From: Haloarcula nitratireducens
Lineage (GTDB): Archaea > Halobacteriota > Halobacteria > Halobacteriales > Haloarculaceae
DNA length: 64,000 nt
Assembly: GCF_019599505.1 (NCBI RefSeq)
Contig: NZ_RKLT01000001.1
Coordinates: forward strand, 744,001-808,000
Reading direction: 5' to 3'
Below, piece by piece: positions 50,029 to 58,167 of the stretch. The notes below the pieces were generated by a model. That model ran no database searches. It worked only from the letters and a program-made list of their open reading frames with translations, and was not told the DNA's origin. Made by a program: the position numbers and the translations under genes. How positions within the stretch are numbered: the stretch's first letter is position 1; each line of letters begins with the position of its first letter.

Positions 50029-50886
50029 ATGCCATCAGTCGCGTTCATGGGGAGCCACCCCCTCGGCGAACGATGCCTCGAACTGCTCACCGACGACGAC
50101 GCCTTCGACGTGGAACTGGTCGTCACCTACGGTCCCGACGAGGAGACGTGGTGGGACGGCTGCCTGTACGACACCGCCGAGTCACTCGGGCACGCCGTCG
50201 TCACGCGCGAGGACGAGCGGGACGTGCTCGACCTCGACATCGACTACCTGCTCTCGGTCTACTACCCGAACATCCTCGGCGAGGAACTGCTCGACCACCC
50301 GAACGTCGCGCCGCTGAACCTCCACCAGGCGGAACTGCCGCGCTACCGCGGGAGCAACGTCTTCAGTCACGCCATCCTGAACGCCCGCGAAGACGACCAC
50401 TGGCAGTACGGCACCACGTTCCACGTCATGGCTCCGGAGGTCGACGCCGGCGACGTCGTCGCCCGCGCGTTCGTCCCCATCCGCGAGAGCGATACCGCCC
50501 GCACGCTGTACGACCGCGTCACCGAGAAGTCCGTCGAACTGTTCCGCGAACAGCTCCCGACGATGCGGGAGAAGCGCGTCCGCGAGCTGGCGACCCCACA
50601 GTCTGAGTTCGACGGCGAGCGGTACTTCTACACCAAGCAGAGCCTCGACGGCGAGAAGGAGATCCCGACCGAGCGACTGGCGGCGACCGACGAGGCCACG
50701 CAGCTCGAAGTGTACGACAAGATCCGCGCGCTCGACTTCCCGCCGTTCCAGCCCGCCTACACGACACTCGGCGGTCACCGCGTCCAGTTGACCGCCACGT
50801 CCTACGAGGACCTCTTCGAGGACGCGCCGGTCCCTGACTTCGAGGTCGACGCGCCCGAGGAGTCGACGCCGCTCGCACAGGACTGA
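50029..50886 (+). CDS. Formyltransferase family protein, probably nucleotide-sugar N-formyltransferase
   Basis: 285 residues from ATG at 50029. The fold of methionyl-tRNA formyltransferase is evident: Rossmann start VAFMGSHPLGERCLELL, the catalytic Asn97, His99 in PLNLHQAELPRYRG and Asp142 in VMAPEVDAGDVVA. The substrate groove and C-terminal part resemble sugar formyltransferases that use N10-formyl-THF to formylate UDP- or TDP-amino sugars. The neighbouring DegT aminotransferase and Gfo/Idh/MocA genes on the other strand make an N-formylated amino sugar the likely product. Confidence 0.8.
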   Translation: MPSVAFMGSHPLGERCLELLTDDDAFDVELVVTYGPDEETWWDGCLYDTAESLGHAVVTREDERDVLDLDIDYLLSVYYPNILGEELLDHPNVAPLNLHQAELPRYRGSNVFSHAILNAREDDHWQYGTTFHVMAPEVDAGDVVARAFVPIRESDTARTLYDRVTEKSVELFREQLPTMREKRVRELATPQSEFDGERYFYTKQSLDGEKEIPTERLAATDEATQLEVYDKIRALDFPPFQPAYTTLGGHRVQLTATSYEDLFEDAPVPDFEVDAPEESTPLAQD

Positions 50887-50959
50887 CGGCGCGAGCGCTC
50901 CAAGAACCGAGTGGCAAAGCAGAATCAGCTTCGTTCGAACGATACCGAAGAGCGCCGCG

Positions 50960-51964
50960 TCAGGGCTGTTGCACCATCGGCGGCTGTTCGACGTCCACGA
51001 CGATGTCCTCCGCGTCCGAGCGCTCGACGCGTTCCAGCGTCTCGACGGCGCGGGCTCCGACCGCGCCGCTCGCGGGCGGCTGAGTCCCGTTCTCGCTGGC
51101 CTCGACGAACGACTCGACCTCGAACTTCAGCGGTTCGCGCTCCTCGGCCGTGTGAGTGATGGAGCCGTCATTGCGGGAGTTCAGCCCGTCGTGCGGGTCC
51201 GAGAACACCTCGGCGTCGAACAGTTCGAGTTTCGTGTTCTCCAAGTAGTCGATGTACGCCGAGCGGTTCGACCCGACGACGACGAGGTCGCGGGTCTTAT
51301 CGAACACCGGGATCTGCCACGAGGAGTTGACGACGCCGGTGGTGTCGCCGTAGCCCAGCGTTATCGTCGCCGTCTCGGTGATCCCCTCGCGGACGAACGA
51401 GTCTAGTTGCCCGTGGACGGTGTCGGGCCGGCTGTCGAGTAAGTAGTCGTAGATGTCCACGTCGTGGACGGCCAGCGAGTAGACCACGCCCGTCGTCGTC
51501 CGCGGGACGCGGAACGAGAAGCGGCGGGTCTGGAGGTACTTGATGCGCCCGAGCTCGCCGCGGTCGATGCGGCGTTTCAGCGCCCGCAGCGCCGGGTGGT
51601 AGCGGAAGATGTGACCCACGCCGAGCGTGCAGTCGTTGTCCTCGGCCGTCGTGACGAGTTCCCACGCCTCCTCGCTGGTCAGCGCCAGCGGCTTCTCGAC
51701 GAGGAGGTCGATGCCGCGGTTCAGCATCGCGTCGCCGATGGCCGGGTGGGTCGTCGAGGGCGTCGCCACCGTCGCGGCGTCGACGTCTAAGTCGTCGACG
51801 TCGGTGACGTACGGCAGGTCGTAGGTGTCGGCCAGCGACTCGACGCGGCTCTCGTCGACGTCGCAGATGACCACTTCGTCCAGTCGCCCGTCGTCAAGCA
51901 GTTCCTTGGCGACCCTGACGTGGTTCTTCCCCCAGTAGCCCGTGCCGACGACGCCGTACCTCAT
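50960..51964 (-). CDS. Gfo/Idh/MocA oxidoreductase (WlbA-like sugar dehydrogenase)
   Basis: 334 residues from ATG at 51964, overlapping the aminotransferase stop (ATGA). MRYGVVGTGYWGKNHVRVAK is the Rossmann start, EKPLALTSEEAWELV the family motif and GHIFRYHPALRALK the active-site region with His. With the DegT gene before it, the pair matches the order oxidation at C3 then transamination used to make 3-amino sugars in Pseudomonas (WbpB/WbpE) and Bordetella (WlbA/WlbC). Substrate inferred only. Confidence 0.85.
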   Translation of the reverse strand: MRYGVVGTGYWGKNHVRVAKELLDDGRLDEVVICDVDESRVESLADTYDLPYVTDVDDLDVDAATVATPSTTHPAIGDAMLNRGIDLLVEKPLALTSEEAWELVTTAEDNDCTLGVGHIFRYHPALRALKRRIDRGELGRIKYLQTRRFSFRVPRTTTGVVYSLAVHDVDIYDYLLDSRPDTVHGQLDSFVREGITETATITLGYGDTTGVVNSSWQIPVFDKTRDLVVVGSNRSAYIDYLENTKLELFDAEVFSDPHDGLNSRNDGSITHTAEEREPLKFEVESFVEASENGTQPPASGAVGARAVETLERVERSDAEDIVVDVEQPPMVQQP

Positions 51965-53061
51965 TCGTAGTACCCCCGTATCTCGGCGGCGACGCGGTCG
52001 ATCTCCTCGCCGGTGATGCGGGGGTGCATCGGGAGCGAGACGATGCGCTCGCTGAGTTCCTCGGTCACGGGCAGCGAGGGGATCTCGTCCAGCGCCTCCC
52101 GCATCGCCGGCGTCCGGTGGACCGGCGGGTCGTAGTGGACGCCGGTCTGGATCCCCTGCTCGTCGAGGTGCGCGCGCAGACCCTCCCGGTCGGGGACCTG
52201 CACGACGTACAGGTGATAGACGTGAGTCGCGTCGTCCATCCGCACCGGCAGTTCGACGGCGTCGACGTCGGCCAGTCGCTCGTCGTAACGCTCCGCGGCG
52301 GCCGCCCGCTCCGCGTTCCAGTCGGCTAAGTGCGAGAGCTGTTCGATGCCGGCGGCGGCGCTCGTCTCGTTCATGCGGTGGTTCAGGCCGATTCGGACGT
52401 GATTGCCATCGCCGTCGCGACCGTGGTTGCGCAGCTCGCGGGCCGCGCGCGCGAGGTCCGCGTCGTCCGTGACCAGGATGCCGCCGTCCCCGGCGACGGT
52501 CATGTTCTTCGACGGGTAGAAGCTGAAACACCCCGCGTCGCCGAGACTCCCCGTGGGGTCCCCGCGGTAAGTCGCGCCGTGAGCCTGACAGGAGTCTTCG
52601 ATAACCGTCAGGTCGTGCGCGTCGGCGACGCCGTGAATCGCGTCCATCGCCGCCGGTTGGCCGTAGAGGTGGACCGGGACGGCGGCTTCGGGGTTCTCTG
52701 CGTCCTCGGCCTTCTCGGCGAGGTCGGTCCCGCTCATGGTGTACGTCTGCGGGTCGACGTCGACGAAGACCGGGTTCGCACCCAGTTCGACGACGGGGCT
52801 GACCGTCGCGAAGAACGTGTGGGCGGGCACCAGCACGTCGTCGCCGGGGCCGATGCCGGCGGCTTTCATAGTCAGGTACAGCGCGGCGGTACCGCTGCTG
52901 ACGCCGACCGCGTGGTCGACGCCGCAGGTGTCCGCGAACTGCGCTTCGAGTTCCTCGACGCGCGGTCCTTTGACGTATCGCCGCGATTCGATCGTCTCCA
53001 CCACCCTCTCGACGATGGCGTCGTCGACGTAGACGTCTGTGAACGGGACTTGCTCCGTCAT
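51961..53061 (-). CDS. DegT/DnrJ/EryC1/StrS sugar aminotransferase
   Basis: 366 residues, PLP-dependent fold type I. SSGTAALYLTMKAAG forms the phosphate-binding region, VIEDSCQAHGATYRG supplies the Asp and Gln that hold the cofactor, and FSFYPSKNMTVAGDGG contains the PLP lysine at about 185. The second half has the HDGRDGDGNHVRIGLNHRM-type loop found in this family. It aminates a keto nucleotide sugar. TAACAA of its promoter element ends 28 nt upstream of the ATG. First gene of a two-gene operon with the Gfo/Idh/MocA gene. Confidence 0.95.
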   Translation of the reverse strand: MTEQVPFTDVYVDDAIVERVVETIESRRYVKGPRVEELEAQFADTCGVDHAVGVSSGTAALYLTMKAAGIGPGDDVLVPAHTFFATVSPVVELGANPVFVDVDPQTYTMSGTDLAEKAEDAENPEAAVPVHLYGQPAAMDAIHGVADAHDLTVIEDSCQAHGATYRGDPTGSLGDAGCFSFYPSKNMTVAGDGGILVTDDADLARAARELRNHGRDGDGNHVRIGLNHRMNETSAAAGIEQLSHLADWNAERAAAAERYDERLADVDAVELPVRMDDATHVYHLYVVQVPDREGLRAHLDEQGIQTGVHYDPPVHRTPAMREALDEIPSLPVTEELSERIVSLPMHPRITGEEIDRVAAEIRGYYE

Positions 53062-53085
53062 CGGACTCGGGTTGTCGAGAGATAC

Positions 53086-53097
53086 CCATTGTTATAC
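53086..53097 (-). promoter_or_regulatory. GTATAACAATGG promoter element
   Basis: Minus strand; TAACAA at 53094-53089 is 28 nt before the aminotransferase ATG at 53061. Confidence 0.6.
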
Positions 53098-53195
53098 TCC
53101 GCGTTCGCGCGCACGCACGGTTCTCGACTCACCGGCTGGCGGCGGGGAGAGCGGCTCTCGTGTCGTAGGCGGTCCCAACGGCGGGTTCGCCACCG

Positions 53196-53203
53196 CATAA
53201 CTT
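53196..53203 (+). promoter_or_regulatory. Variant promoter element (CATAACTT)
   Basis: TAACTT at 53198-53203, 30 nt before the epimerase ATG at 53233. Divergent from the element at 53086. Confidence 0.4.
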
Positions 53204-53232
53204 ACCGCCGAAGGGGAGTGGGACCCGAGAAG

Positions 53233-54156
53233 ATGGCACTGGAGTCAGTCAGCGACCGGCGAGTGCTCGTCACCGGCGGCGCGGGGTTCGTCGGGAGCCA
53301 CCTCGTCGCCGCGCTCGCACCGACGAACGACGTGACCGTCCTGGACGACTTCTCGACGGGCGCGCGGGACCACCTCCCCGAGGACGTCACGGTCGTCGAG
53401 GGCGACGTCAGAGACGAGTCCGTCGTCGACGAGGCGATGGCGGGCGTCGACGTCGTCTTCCACGAGGCGGCGATGGTCAGCGTGCCCGAGTCAGTCGAGC
53501 GGCCGGTGGACTGCCACCGGCTGAACGGCGGGGCGACGGTCGGCGTCCTCGACTGCGCGCGCCGGCACGACGCCCGGGTCGTCCTCGCGTCCAGCGCCGC
53601 CGTCTACGGGACGCCGGAGAAGGTCCCCGTCGAGGAGGGCGACGCGCTGTCGCCCGCCTCGCCGTACGGCTTCGAGAAGCGCTCGAACGAGCAGTACGCG
53701 AGGTTCTACGCGGAGACGTACGGCCTGCCGACCGTGCCGCTCCGGTACTTCAACGTCTACGGGCCGCGCGGCCTCGACGGGGAGTACGCCGGCGTCATCG
53801 GGACGTTCGTCCGGCAGGCACAGGCCGGCGAGCCGCTGACGGTCGAGGGCGACGGCGAGCAGACCCGCGACTTCGTCTACGTCGGCGACGTGGTCCGGGC
53901 GAACCTGCGGGCGGCGACCACCGACGCGACCGGCCGCCCGTTCAACGTCGGCACCGGCGAGAGCGTCAGTATCAACCACCTCGCCGAGACCGTCCGGGAC
54001 GTGGTGGGTGCCGACGTCCCCATCGAACACGTCCCGCCCCGCGAGGGCGATATCGAGCGAAGCGAGGCGGACGTGACCGTCGCCAGCGACCGACTCGGGT
54101 TCGAAGCCGACGTGGGGCTCCGCGAGGGGCTCGCGTTGACGCTCGCCGAGGACTGA
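53233..54156 (+). CDS. NAD-dependent epimerase/dehydratase (UDP-hexose epimerase-like SDR)
   Basis: 307 residues. VLVTGGAGFVGSHLVAAL carries the NAD-binding G-x-x-G-x-x-G, SSAAVYGTPEKVPVEEG the Ser/Tyr region, and SPYGFEKRSNEQY the catalytic Tyr145 and Lys149. LRYFNVYGPRGLDGEYAGVI and DFVYVGDVVRANL are typical of UDP-glucose or UDP-GlcNAc 4-epimerases. It supplies a galacto-type sugar nucleotide for the island. The start at 53233 is clear; upstream in-frame sequence is shadow of the minus-strand gene. Confidence 0.9.
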   Translation: MALESVSDRRVLVTGGAGFVGSHLVAALAPTNDVTVLDDFSTGARDHLPEDVTVVEGDVRDESVVDEAMAGVDVVFHEAAMVSVPESVERPVDCHRLNGGATVGVLDCARRHDARVVLASSAAVYGTPEKVPVEEGDALSPASPYGFEKRSNEQYARFYAETYGLPTVPLRYFNVYGPRGLDGEYAGVIGTFVRQAQAGEPLTVEGDGEQTRDFVYVGDVVRANLRAATTDATGRPFNVGTGESVSINHLAETVRDVVGADVPIEHVPPREGDIERSEADVTVASDRLGFEADVGLREGLALTLAED

Positions 54157-54301
54157 GCCGTCGACGCGTTAGATCGCTCGTCGGTTCCCGCTTCCATCGT
54201 TCGGTCGACGGTAATCCGGTCGTACCGACGATACGAGGATCGATGATTGAGTTTACCACGGTTTCGAAAAATATATACCCTCGCTCCGGAAGTGGTTTCG
54301 T

Positions 54302-54562
54302 ATGGAGATTTGCATGGGAGAGGGGGCCACAAGCAGTCGGTCTATCGGGCCGGAGCGGTCAGTAGCGACGGTCGTTGCACTCGAGCTCGCGGCGGTCCGA
54401 GACGAGGATCCGATGGAGATCGCGCCGCTGTCCGAATCGATAAACACCGACGCGCTGAACGCGTTCTTCCGAGAGAGCGACGCGGATTTCGAACTCGCCT
54501 TCACGCACGAAGGCCACTCGGTCACCGTCTCGTCGTCGGAAGTCACCGTCGCTCGCGAGTAG
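54302..54562 (+). CDS. HalOD1 output-domain protein
   Basis: 86 residues. SVATVVALELAAVRDEDPMEIAPLSESINT is the HalOD1 N-terminal helix and DTDALNAFF-like turn; FELAFTHEGHSVTVSSSEVTV forms the closing strands. It is shorter than the copy at 18329, which has a longer N-terminus. ATATATA at 54271-54277 is 25 nt before the ATG, so leaderless. The next gene downstream is the PEQLLPE small protein, repeating the neighbourhood at 17-18 kb. Confidence 0.8.
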   Translation: MEICMGEGATSSRSIGPERSVATVVALELAAVRDEDPMEIAPLSESINTDALNAFFRESDADFELAFTHEGHSVTVSSSEVTVARE

Positions 54563-54641
54563 CCCACGTGTCCGCTAGGCGGACATTTCTCGCCGTAACC
54601 CACAAATTACGAAGAGTATCGACTCCTCACTACAGGGTTGT

Positions 54642-54785
54642 ATGAGTGGTCACCTTACGTCGGACGAGTGGCGACGCATCACGGAGTTCGCACAGACTCC
54701 GAAACACCGCAGACGGCCGGAACAACTCCTCCCAGAAGGGGCACTCGACGAGCACGAACCGGACGACGCGTCGACGGCCGAATAG
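54642..54785 (+). CDS. Very small protein of a two-copy family (PEQLLPE motif)
   Basis: 47 residues from ATG at 54642. HLTSDEWRRITEFAQTPKHR then RRPEQLLPEG aligns without gaps with the 35-residue gene at 17347 and adds an acidic tail (DEHEPDDASTAE). The N-terminal part could form one helix. It is convergent with a winged-helix gene whose stop is 4 nt away. No domain is known. A second unlinked copy with the same motif is the main reason to call it a gene. Confidence 0.7.
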   Translation: MSGHLTSDEWRRITEFAQTPKHRRRPEQLLPEGALDEHEPDDASTAE

Positions 54786-54789
54786 CGCT

Positions 54790-55071
54790 CTACAGCATGT
54801 TCTCCGCTTCGATGGTGTTCCAGACTTCCTGTCCCGAATCGGTGATCCCGTAGACGCGCCCCTTTCGCCGGTCCTCCGAGACGAGTAACGTGACGAGGTC
54901 TCCCTCTTTGAGCTCCTGTAAGGCGCGCGAGACGTGCGCGATGCTCAACCCGGTCTCGTCGGCGATGAGCGAGGGGGTGGCCGGTCCCTCGGCGAGTCGT
55001 TTGAGCGTCTCGACGCGATAGCGCGAGCTGATGACGTAGCTGACGTCGTCCCACGGGTCTGAATCACTCAT
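54790..55071 (-). CDS. Winged-helix transcriptional regulator (MarR/ArsR-like)
   Basis: 93 residues from ATG at 55071: SDPWDDVSYVISSRYRVETL, then LAEGPATPSLIADETGLSIAHVSRALQEL (helix-turn-helix) and a wing GDLVTLLVSEDRRKGRVYGIT. The small single-domain form is common in haloarchaea. No effector domain or Cys pair is visible. It stands between the PEQLLPE small gene and a DUF7344 gene in the regulatory block that interrupts the glycan island. Confidence 0.85.
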   Translation of the reverse strand: MSDSDPWDDVSYVISSRYRVETLKRLAEGPATPSLIADETGLSIAHVSRALQELKEGDLVTLLVSEDRRKGRVYGITDSGQEVWNTIEAENML

Positions 55072-55202
55072 CTGTCCACCTGCTGCGGGGCCCCGCCGCA
55101 TGGCGAGGGCGCGTCTGTTGCTTGCCGAGGACTGTCGATAACCATTTCGGTCGTTGATCGATATGCCGTCTTGAGGTTTTAGTGTGGAGCATCGTTGCAG
55201 TT

Positions 55203-55736
55203 TCACGGATCTCTGAGTTCGAGCGGGCGGGCGCGCTGACACCGCCGGTAATCGACGAGCTGTGCCGCGGCGACGACGAGCAACACGACGACGATCGCAC
55301 TCGCCAGCAACAGCGGAGACACGCCGGTCAGTACTGAGATCTCGAACAGCGTCCCGAGAAACAGTCCGCCGACGACCAGCGAGAGCGCGCCGTTGAGTCG
55401 CGACCACGGGAGCGCCGACTGCACCGGACCGAGGTACCGGTCGACTTCGGTGACGGACGGCGTCGCGGCGACGGTGCGCGTCTCCTCGTCGTACCGGACG
55501 AAGCCGGCGCTCTCCAGTTTCGGGATGTGCGTCTGGTACAGCGAGACGTAGACTCGCTTCTGCTCGGCCGAATCGACCGCCGACGGGTCGATGTTCGCCT
55601 CGTGCCCCCCGATCTCTCTGGCGAGCGTGGTCAGTTCCACGGGTTCGTCGCGCTGCCGGAGCGTCGAGATGATGAACCGCCGCCGGTTGTTACTCAACAC
55701 CTCGAACACCGTATCTCGGGCGACCGGCGCTGTCAT
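55203..55736 (-). CDS. DUF7344 winged-helix protein with two membrane helices
   Basis: 177 residues from ATG at 55736. RDTVFEVLSNNRRRFIISTLRQ opens the DUF7344 domain, followed by EQKRVYVSLYQTHIPKLESAGFVRYDEETR. Two helices lie at about 118-138 and 145-165, then a basic tail. It is the same architecture as the gene at 16795. GTAACAAAGGG on the minus strand (55825-55815) upstream resembles the promoter element but is 83 nt from the ATG, so a TTG at 55802 extending the frame is an alternative. Confidence 0.85.
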   Translation of the reverse strand: MTAPVARDTVFEVLSNNRRRFIISTLRQRDEPVELTTLAREIGGHEANIDPSAVDSAEQKRVYVSLYQTHIPKLESAGFVRYDEETRTVAATPSVTEVDRYLGPVQSALPWSRLNGALSLVVGGLFLGTLFEISVLTGVSPLLLASAIVVVLLVVAAAQLVDYRRCQRARPLELRDP

Positions 55737-55962
55737 CGTCCCCTCCGGACGCGTCGACGTGTGCGGAGGTGTCCGTGTCCTGAAGCCACTGTTGAGTGAC
55801 AATCACATGGGCCACCCTTTGTTACGTATTACATATCCGTCGGGCGCGAGACGGTATCCCGGGGGAAACGACACAATACCAACGTAGTTGAAGGAACGTT
55901 CCGACGACGGCGCAAGTACCCCCCGGGGAGGGCGAAATCTACGCCTTCGAGACACAGGACGC

Positions 55963-55974
55963 CCATAACAATGG
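55963..55974 (+). promoter_or_regulatory. CCATAACAATGG promoter element
   Basis: Full core match; TAACAA at 55966-55971 ends 27 nt before the GTG of the micro-ORF at 55998 and 95 nt before the aminotransferase ATG at 56066. Confidence 0.6.
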
Positions 55975-55997
55975 CTATACTTTGCTTGCCCCAAACC

Positions 55998-56069
55998 GTG
56001 ATAGTTGCACAACTGACGCCGACGGGACAGCGTCGGCCCGACTCCCCGCACGGTGGTGAGACGGGATGA
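55998..56069 (+). CDS. Leader micro-ORF (23 codons) overlapping the DegT aminotransferase start
   Basis: GTG at 55998 is 27 nt after TAACAA, the spacing of a leaderless start. The frame begins MIVAQLTPTGQRRPDS, has 23 codons and ends in TGA at 56067-56069, overlapping the aminotransferase ATG at 56066 (ATGA). No domain. Best of the micro-ORF set because spacing and overlap both fit. Confidence 0.55.
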   Translation: MIVAQLTPTGQRRPDSPHGGETG

Positions 56070-57169
56070 GCGATACCCGACCGCTCGAACCCGACATCGC
56101 CATCGCATCGCCGGACGTCGGTGAGACGGAGCTACGTCGTATCCACGATGTACTGCGCTCCGGCCACCTCAGCGGCGGCGACGAGGTGGCCGCGTTCGGC
56201 GAGGAATTCGCGGATTACTGCACAGTTGCACACGGCGTTCCGACCAGCAACGGAACGACCGCTCTCCACGCCGCCCTCGAAGCGCTGGAGCTCGGCGCGG
56301 ACGACACCGTCCTCACGACCCCGTTCTCGTTCGTCGCCACGGCCAACGCCGTGCGTCACGTCGGCGCGACGCCGGTCTTCGCCGATATCGACCCGACGAC
56401 GTACAACCTGGACCCCGAGGCGGTCGAGGCGACCGCCGAAGCACACGGAGACATCGACGCCATCCTCGCCGTCCACCTCTACGGCTGTCCCGCCCCGATG
56501 GCGGAGTTGCGCGAGATCGCCGACCGATACGACGCCGCCCTCGTCGAGGACGCCGCACAGGCCCACGGCGCGGCGTATCGGGGCCGCCCCGTCGGCAGTC
56601 TCGGCGACGTCGCCTGCTTCAGCTTCTACCCGACGAAGAACATGACGACGGGCGAGGGCGGGATGGTCGTCACCGACGACGACGCGCTCGCCGACCGGCT
56701 GCGGAGCTACATCGACCACGGTCGCGACGGCGAGGGAAACCACGCCGTCGTCGGCCACAACTTCCGGATGACGGACATCTGTGCGGCCGTCGGGCGCGTG
56801 CAGTTGGGGAAACTCGACGACTACGTCGCCGCCCGGCGAGAGCACGCCGCGGCGTACGACGACGCGCTGGCCGAAACCGACGTCGTCGGGCCGGTCGAAC
56901 CCGACGGCTGTCGGCACGCCTACCACCAGTACACCGTCCGATGTGACGACCGCGAAGCGCTGCGGTCCCACCTCCGAGACTACGGCATCAGTCCCGCGGT
57001 GTACTACCCGACCCCCATACACGAGGAACCGGCCTACGACAACGTCGACGCGTCGCTCCCGGCGGCCGAACGCGCGGCGAAGGAGGTCCTCTCGCTGCCG
57101 GTCCACCCGTCGCTCTCGACGGACGACGTTCGGCGGATCACAGTCGCGCTCACGGAGTACGAAGCATGA
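56066..57169 (+). CDS. DegT/DnrJ/EryC1/StrS sugar aminotransferase
   Basis: 367 residues, second copy of this family in the window. TSNGTTALHAALEALE, LVEDAAQAHGAAYRG and FSFYPTKNMTTGEGG (PLP Lys191) are the key motifs. It differs from the copy at 51961 and is followed by Gfo/Idh/MocA and nucleotide-sugar dehydrogenase genes, each overlapping. The three would make a 3-amino-3-deoxy uronic acid type sugar, in reverse operon order to the 50.9-53.1 kb pair. A micro-ORF precedes it. Confidence 0.95.
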   Translation: MSDTRPLEPDIAIASPDVGETELRRIHDVLRSGHLSGGDEVAAFGEEFADYCTVAHGVPTSNGTTALHAALEALELGADDTVLTTPFSFVATANAVRHVGATPVFADIDPTTYNLDPEAVEATAEAHGDIDAILAVHLYGCPAPMAELREIADRYDAALVEDAAQAHGAAYRGRPVGSLGDVACFSFYPTKNMTTGEGGMVVTDDDALADRLRSYIDHGRDGEGNHAVVGHNFRMTDICAAVGRVQLGKLDDYVAARREHAAAYDDALAETDVVGPVEPDGCRHAYHQYTVRCDDREALRSHLRDYGISPAVYYPTPIHEEPAYDNVDASLPAAERAAKEVLSLPVHPSLSTDDVRRITVALTEYEA

Positions 57170-58167
57170 ACACGAGAAATCCGCTCGCCGCCGGCGTCGT
57201 CGGCGTCGGGAGCATGGGAAAGCACCACGCACGCGTGTACAACGAACTCCCCGGCGTCGAACTCGCCGGCGTCGCCGACGCGAACGACGCGGCGGCCGCC
57301 GAGGTCGCCGCCGAGTACGGGACCGGCGTCGCGGACGCGGACGACCTCTTGGAGGTGGTCGACCTCGTCTCCATCGCCGTCCCGACGCGGTTTCACTATC
57401 ACGTCGCCTCGAAGGCCATCGAGGCGGGCACCTCCGTCCTCATCGAGAAGCCCTTCGTCAGCAACCCACAGCACGGCCGCGAGCTCATCCGCCACGCCGA
57501 CGACGTCGGCGTCCAGCTGCAGGTCGGTCACGTTGAGCGGTTCAATCCGGTCGTAGACGTGCTCAAAGACGTCCTCGCCGACGTCGAACCGATCGCCGCC
57601 TCGGCCCGCCGCCTCGGCCCGCCGGTCTCGCGCGACGTCGAGGACGACGTGGTCATCGACCTGATGATACACGACATCGACGTCGTCTGCTCGCTGTTCG
57701 ACGACGACGTGGCGGGCGTCAGCGCTCTCGGCGCGTGCAACGGCGACTACGCCGACGCGCAGATCGAGTTCGCGGACGGCACCGTCTGTTCGCTGACCGC
57801 CAGCCGCATCACGCAGGAACGGATACGAGACCTCTCGGTGACCGCCCGGGAGTGTCACGTCGACGTCGACTTCATGGACCAATCGATGCGCATCTACCGC
57901 CACTCGGACCCGTCCTACCACACGAAAGACGGCGACGTCAGGTACAGCCAGGAGAGCATCATTGAGCGCCCGGCCGTCGAGAGCGACGAACCGCTCAAGC
58001 GTGAACTGCGCTCGTTCGTCGACTGCGTGCGCGAGGGGACGACCCCGCGCATCACCGGCGAGGACGGCCTCCGCGCGCTCTCGATAGCCAACGAGATAAG
58101 CGACCTCGCGTCCGCTCACGAGCTCGAACACAGGGAGGTGAGCGTCAGTGACGGCAGCACGACCTGA
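57166..58167 (+). CDS. Gfo/Idh/MocA oxidoreductase
   Basis: 333 residues; ATG at 57166 overlaps the previous stop by 4 nt. AAGVVGVGSMGKHHARVYNEL (Rossmann; quoted in part), EKPFVSNPQHGRELI and VGHVERFNPVVDVLKD are the family marks. VIDLMIHDIDVVCSLFD supplies the active-site Asp/His segment. It probably oxidises C3 of a UDP-sugar before transamination by the DegT enzyme upstream. Its 3' end overlaps the start of the dehydrogenase gene by 20 nt. Confidence 0.85.
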   Translation: MNTRNPLAAGVVGVGSMGKHHARVYNELPGVELAGVADANDAAAAEVAAEYGTGVADADDLLEVVDLVSIAVPTRFHYHVASKAIEAGTSVLIEKPFVSNPQHGRELIRHADDVGVQLQVGHVERFNPVVDVLKDVLADVEPIAASARRLGPPVSRDVEDDVVIDLMIHDIDVVCSLFDDDVAGVSALGACNGDYADAQIEFADGTVCSLTASRITQERIRDLSVTARECHVDVDFMDQSMRIYRHSDPSYHTKDGDVRYSQESIIERPAVESDEPLKRELRSFVDCVREGTTPRITGEDGLRALSIANEISDLASAHELEHREVSVSDGSTT

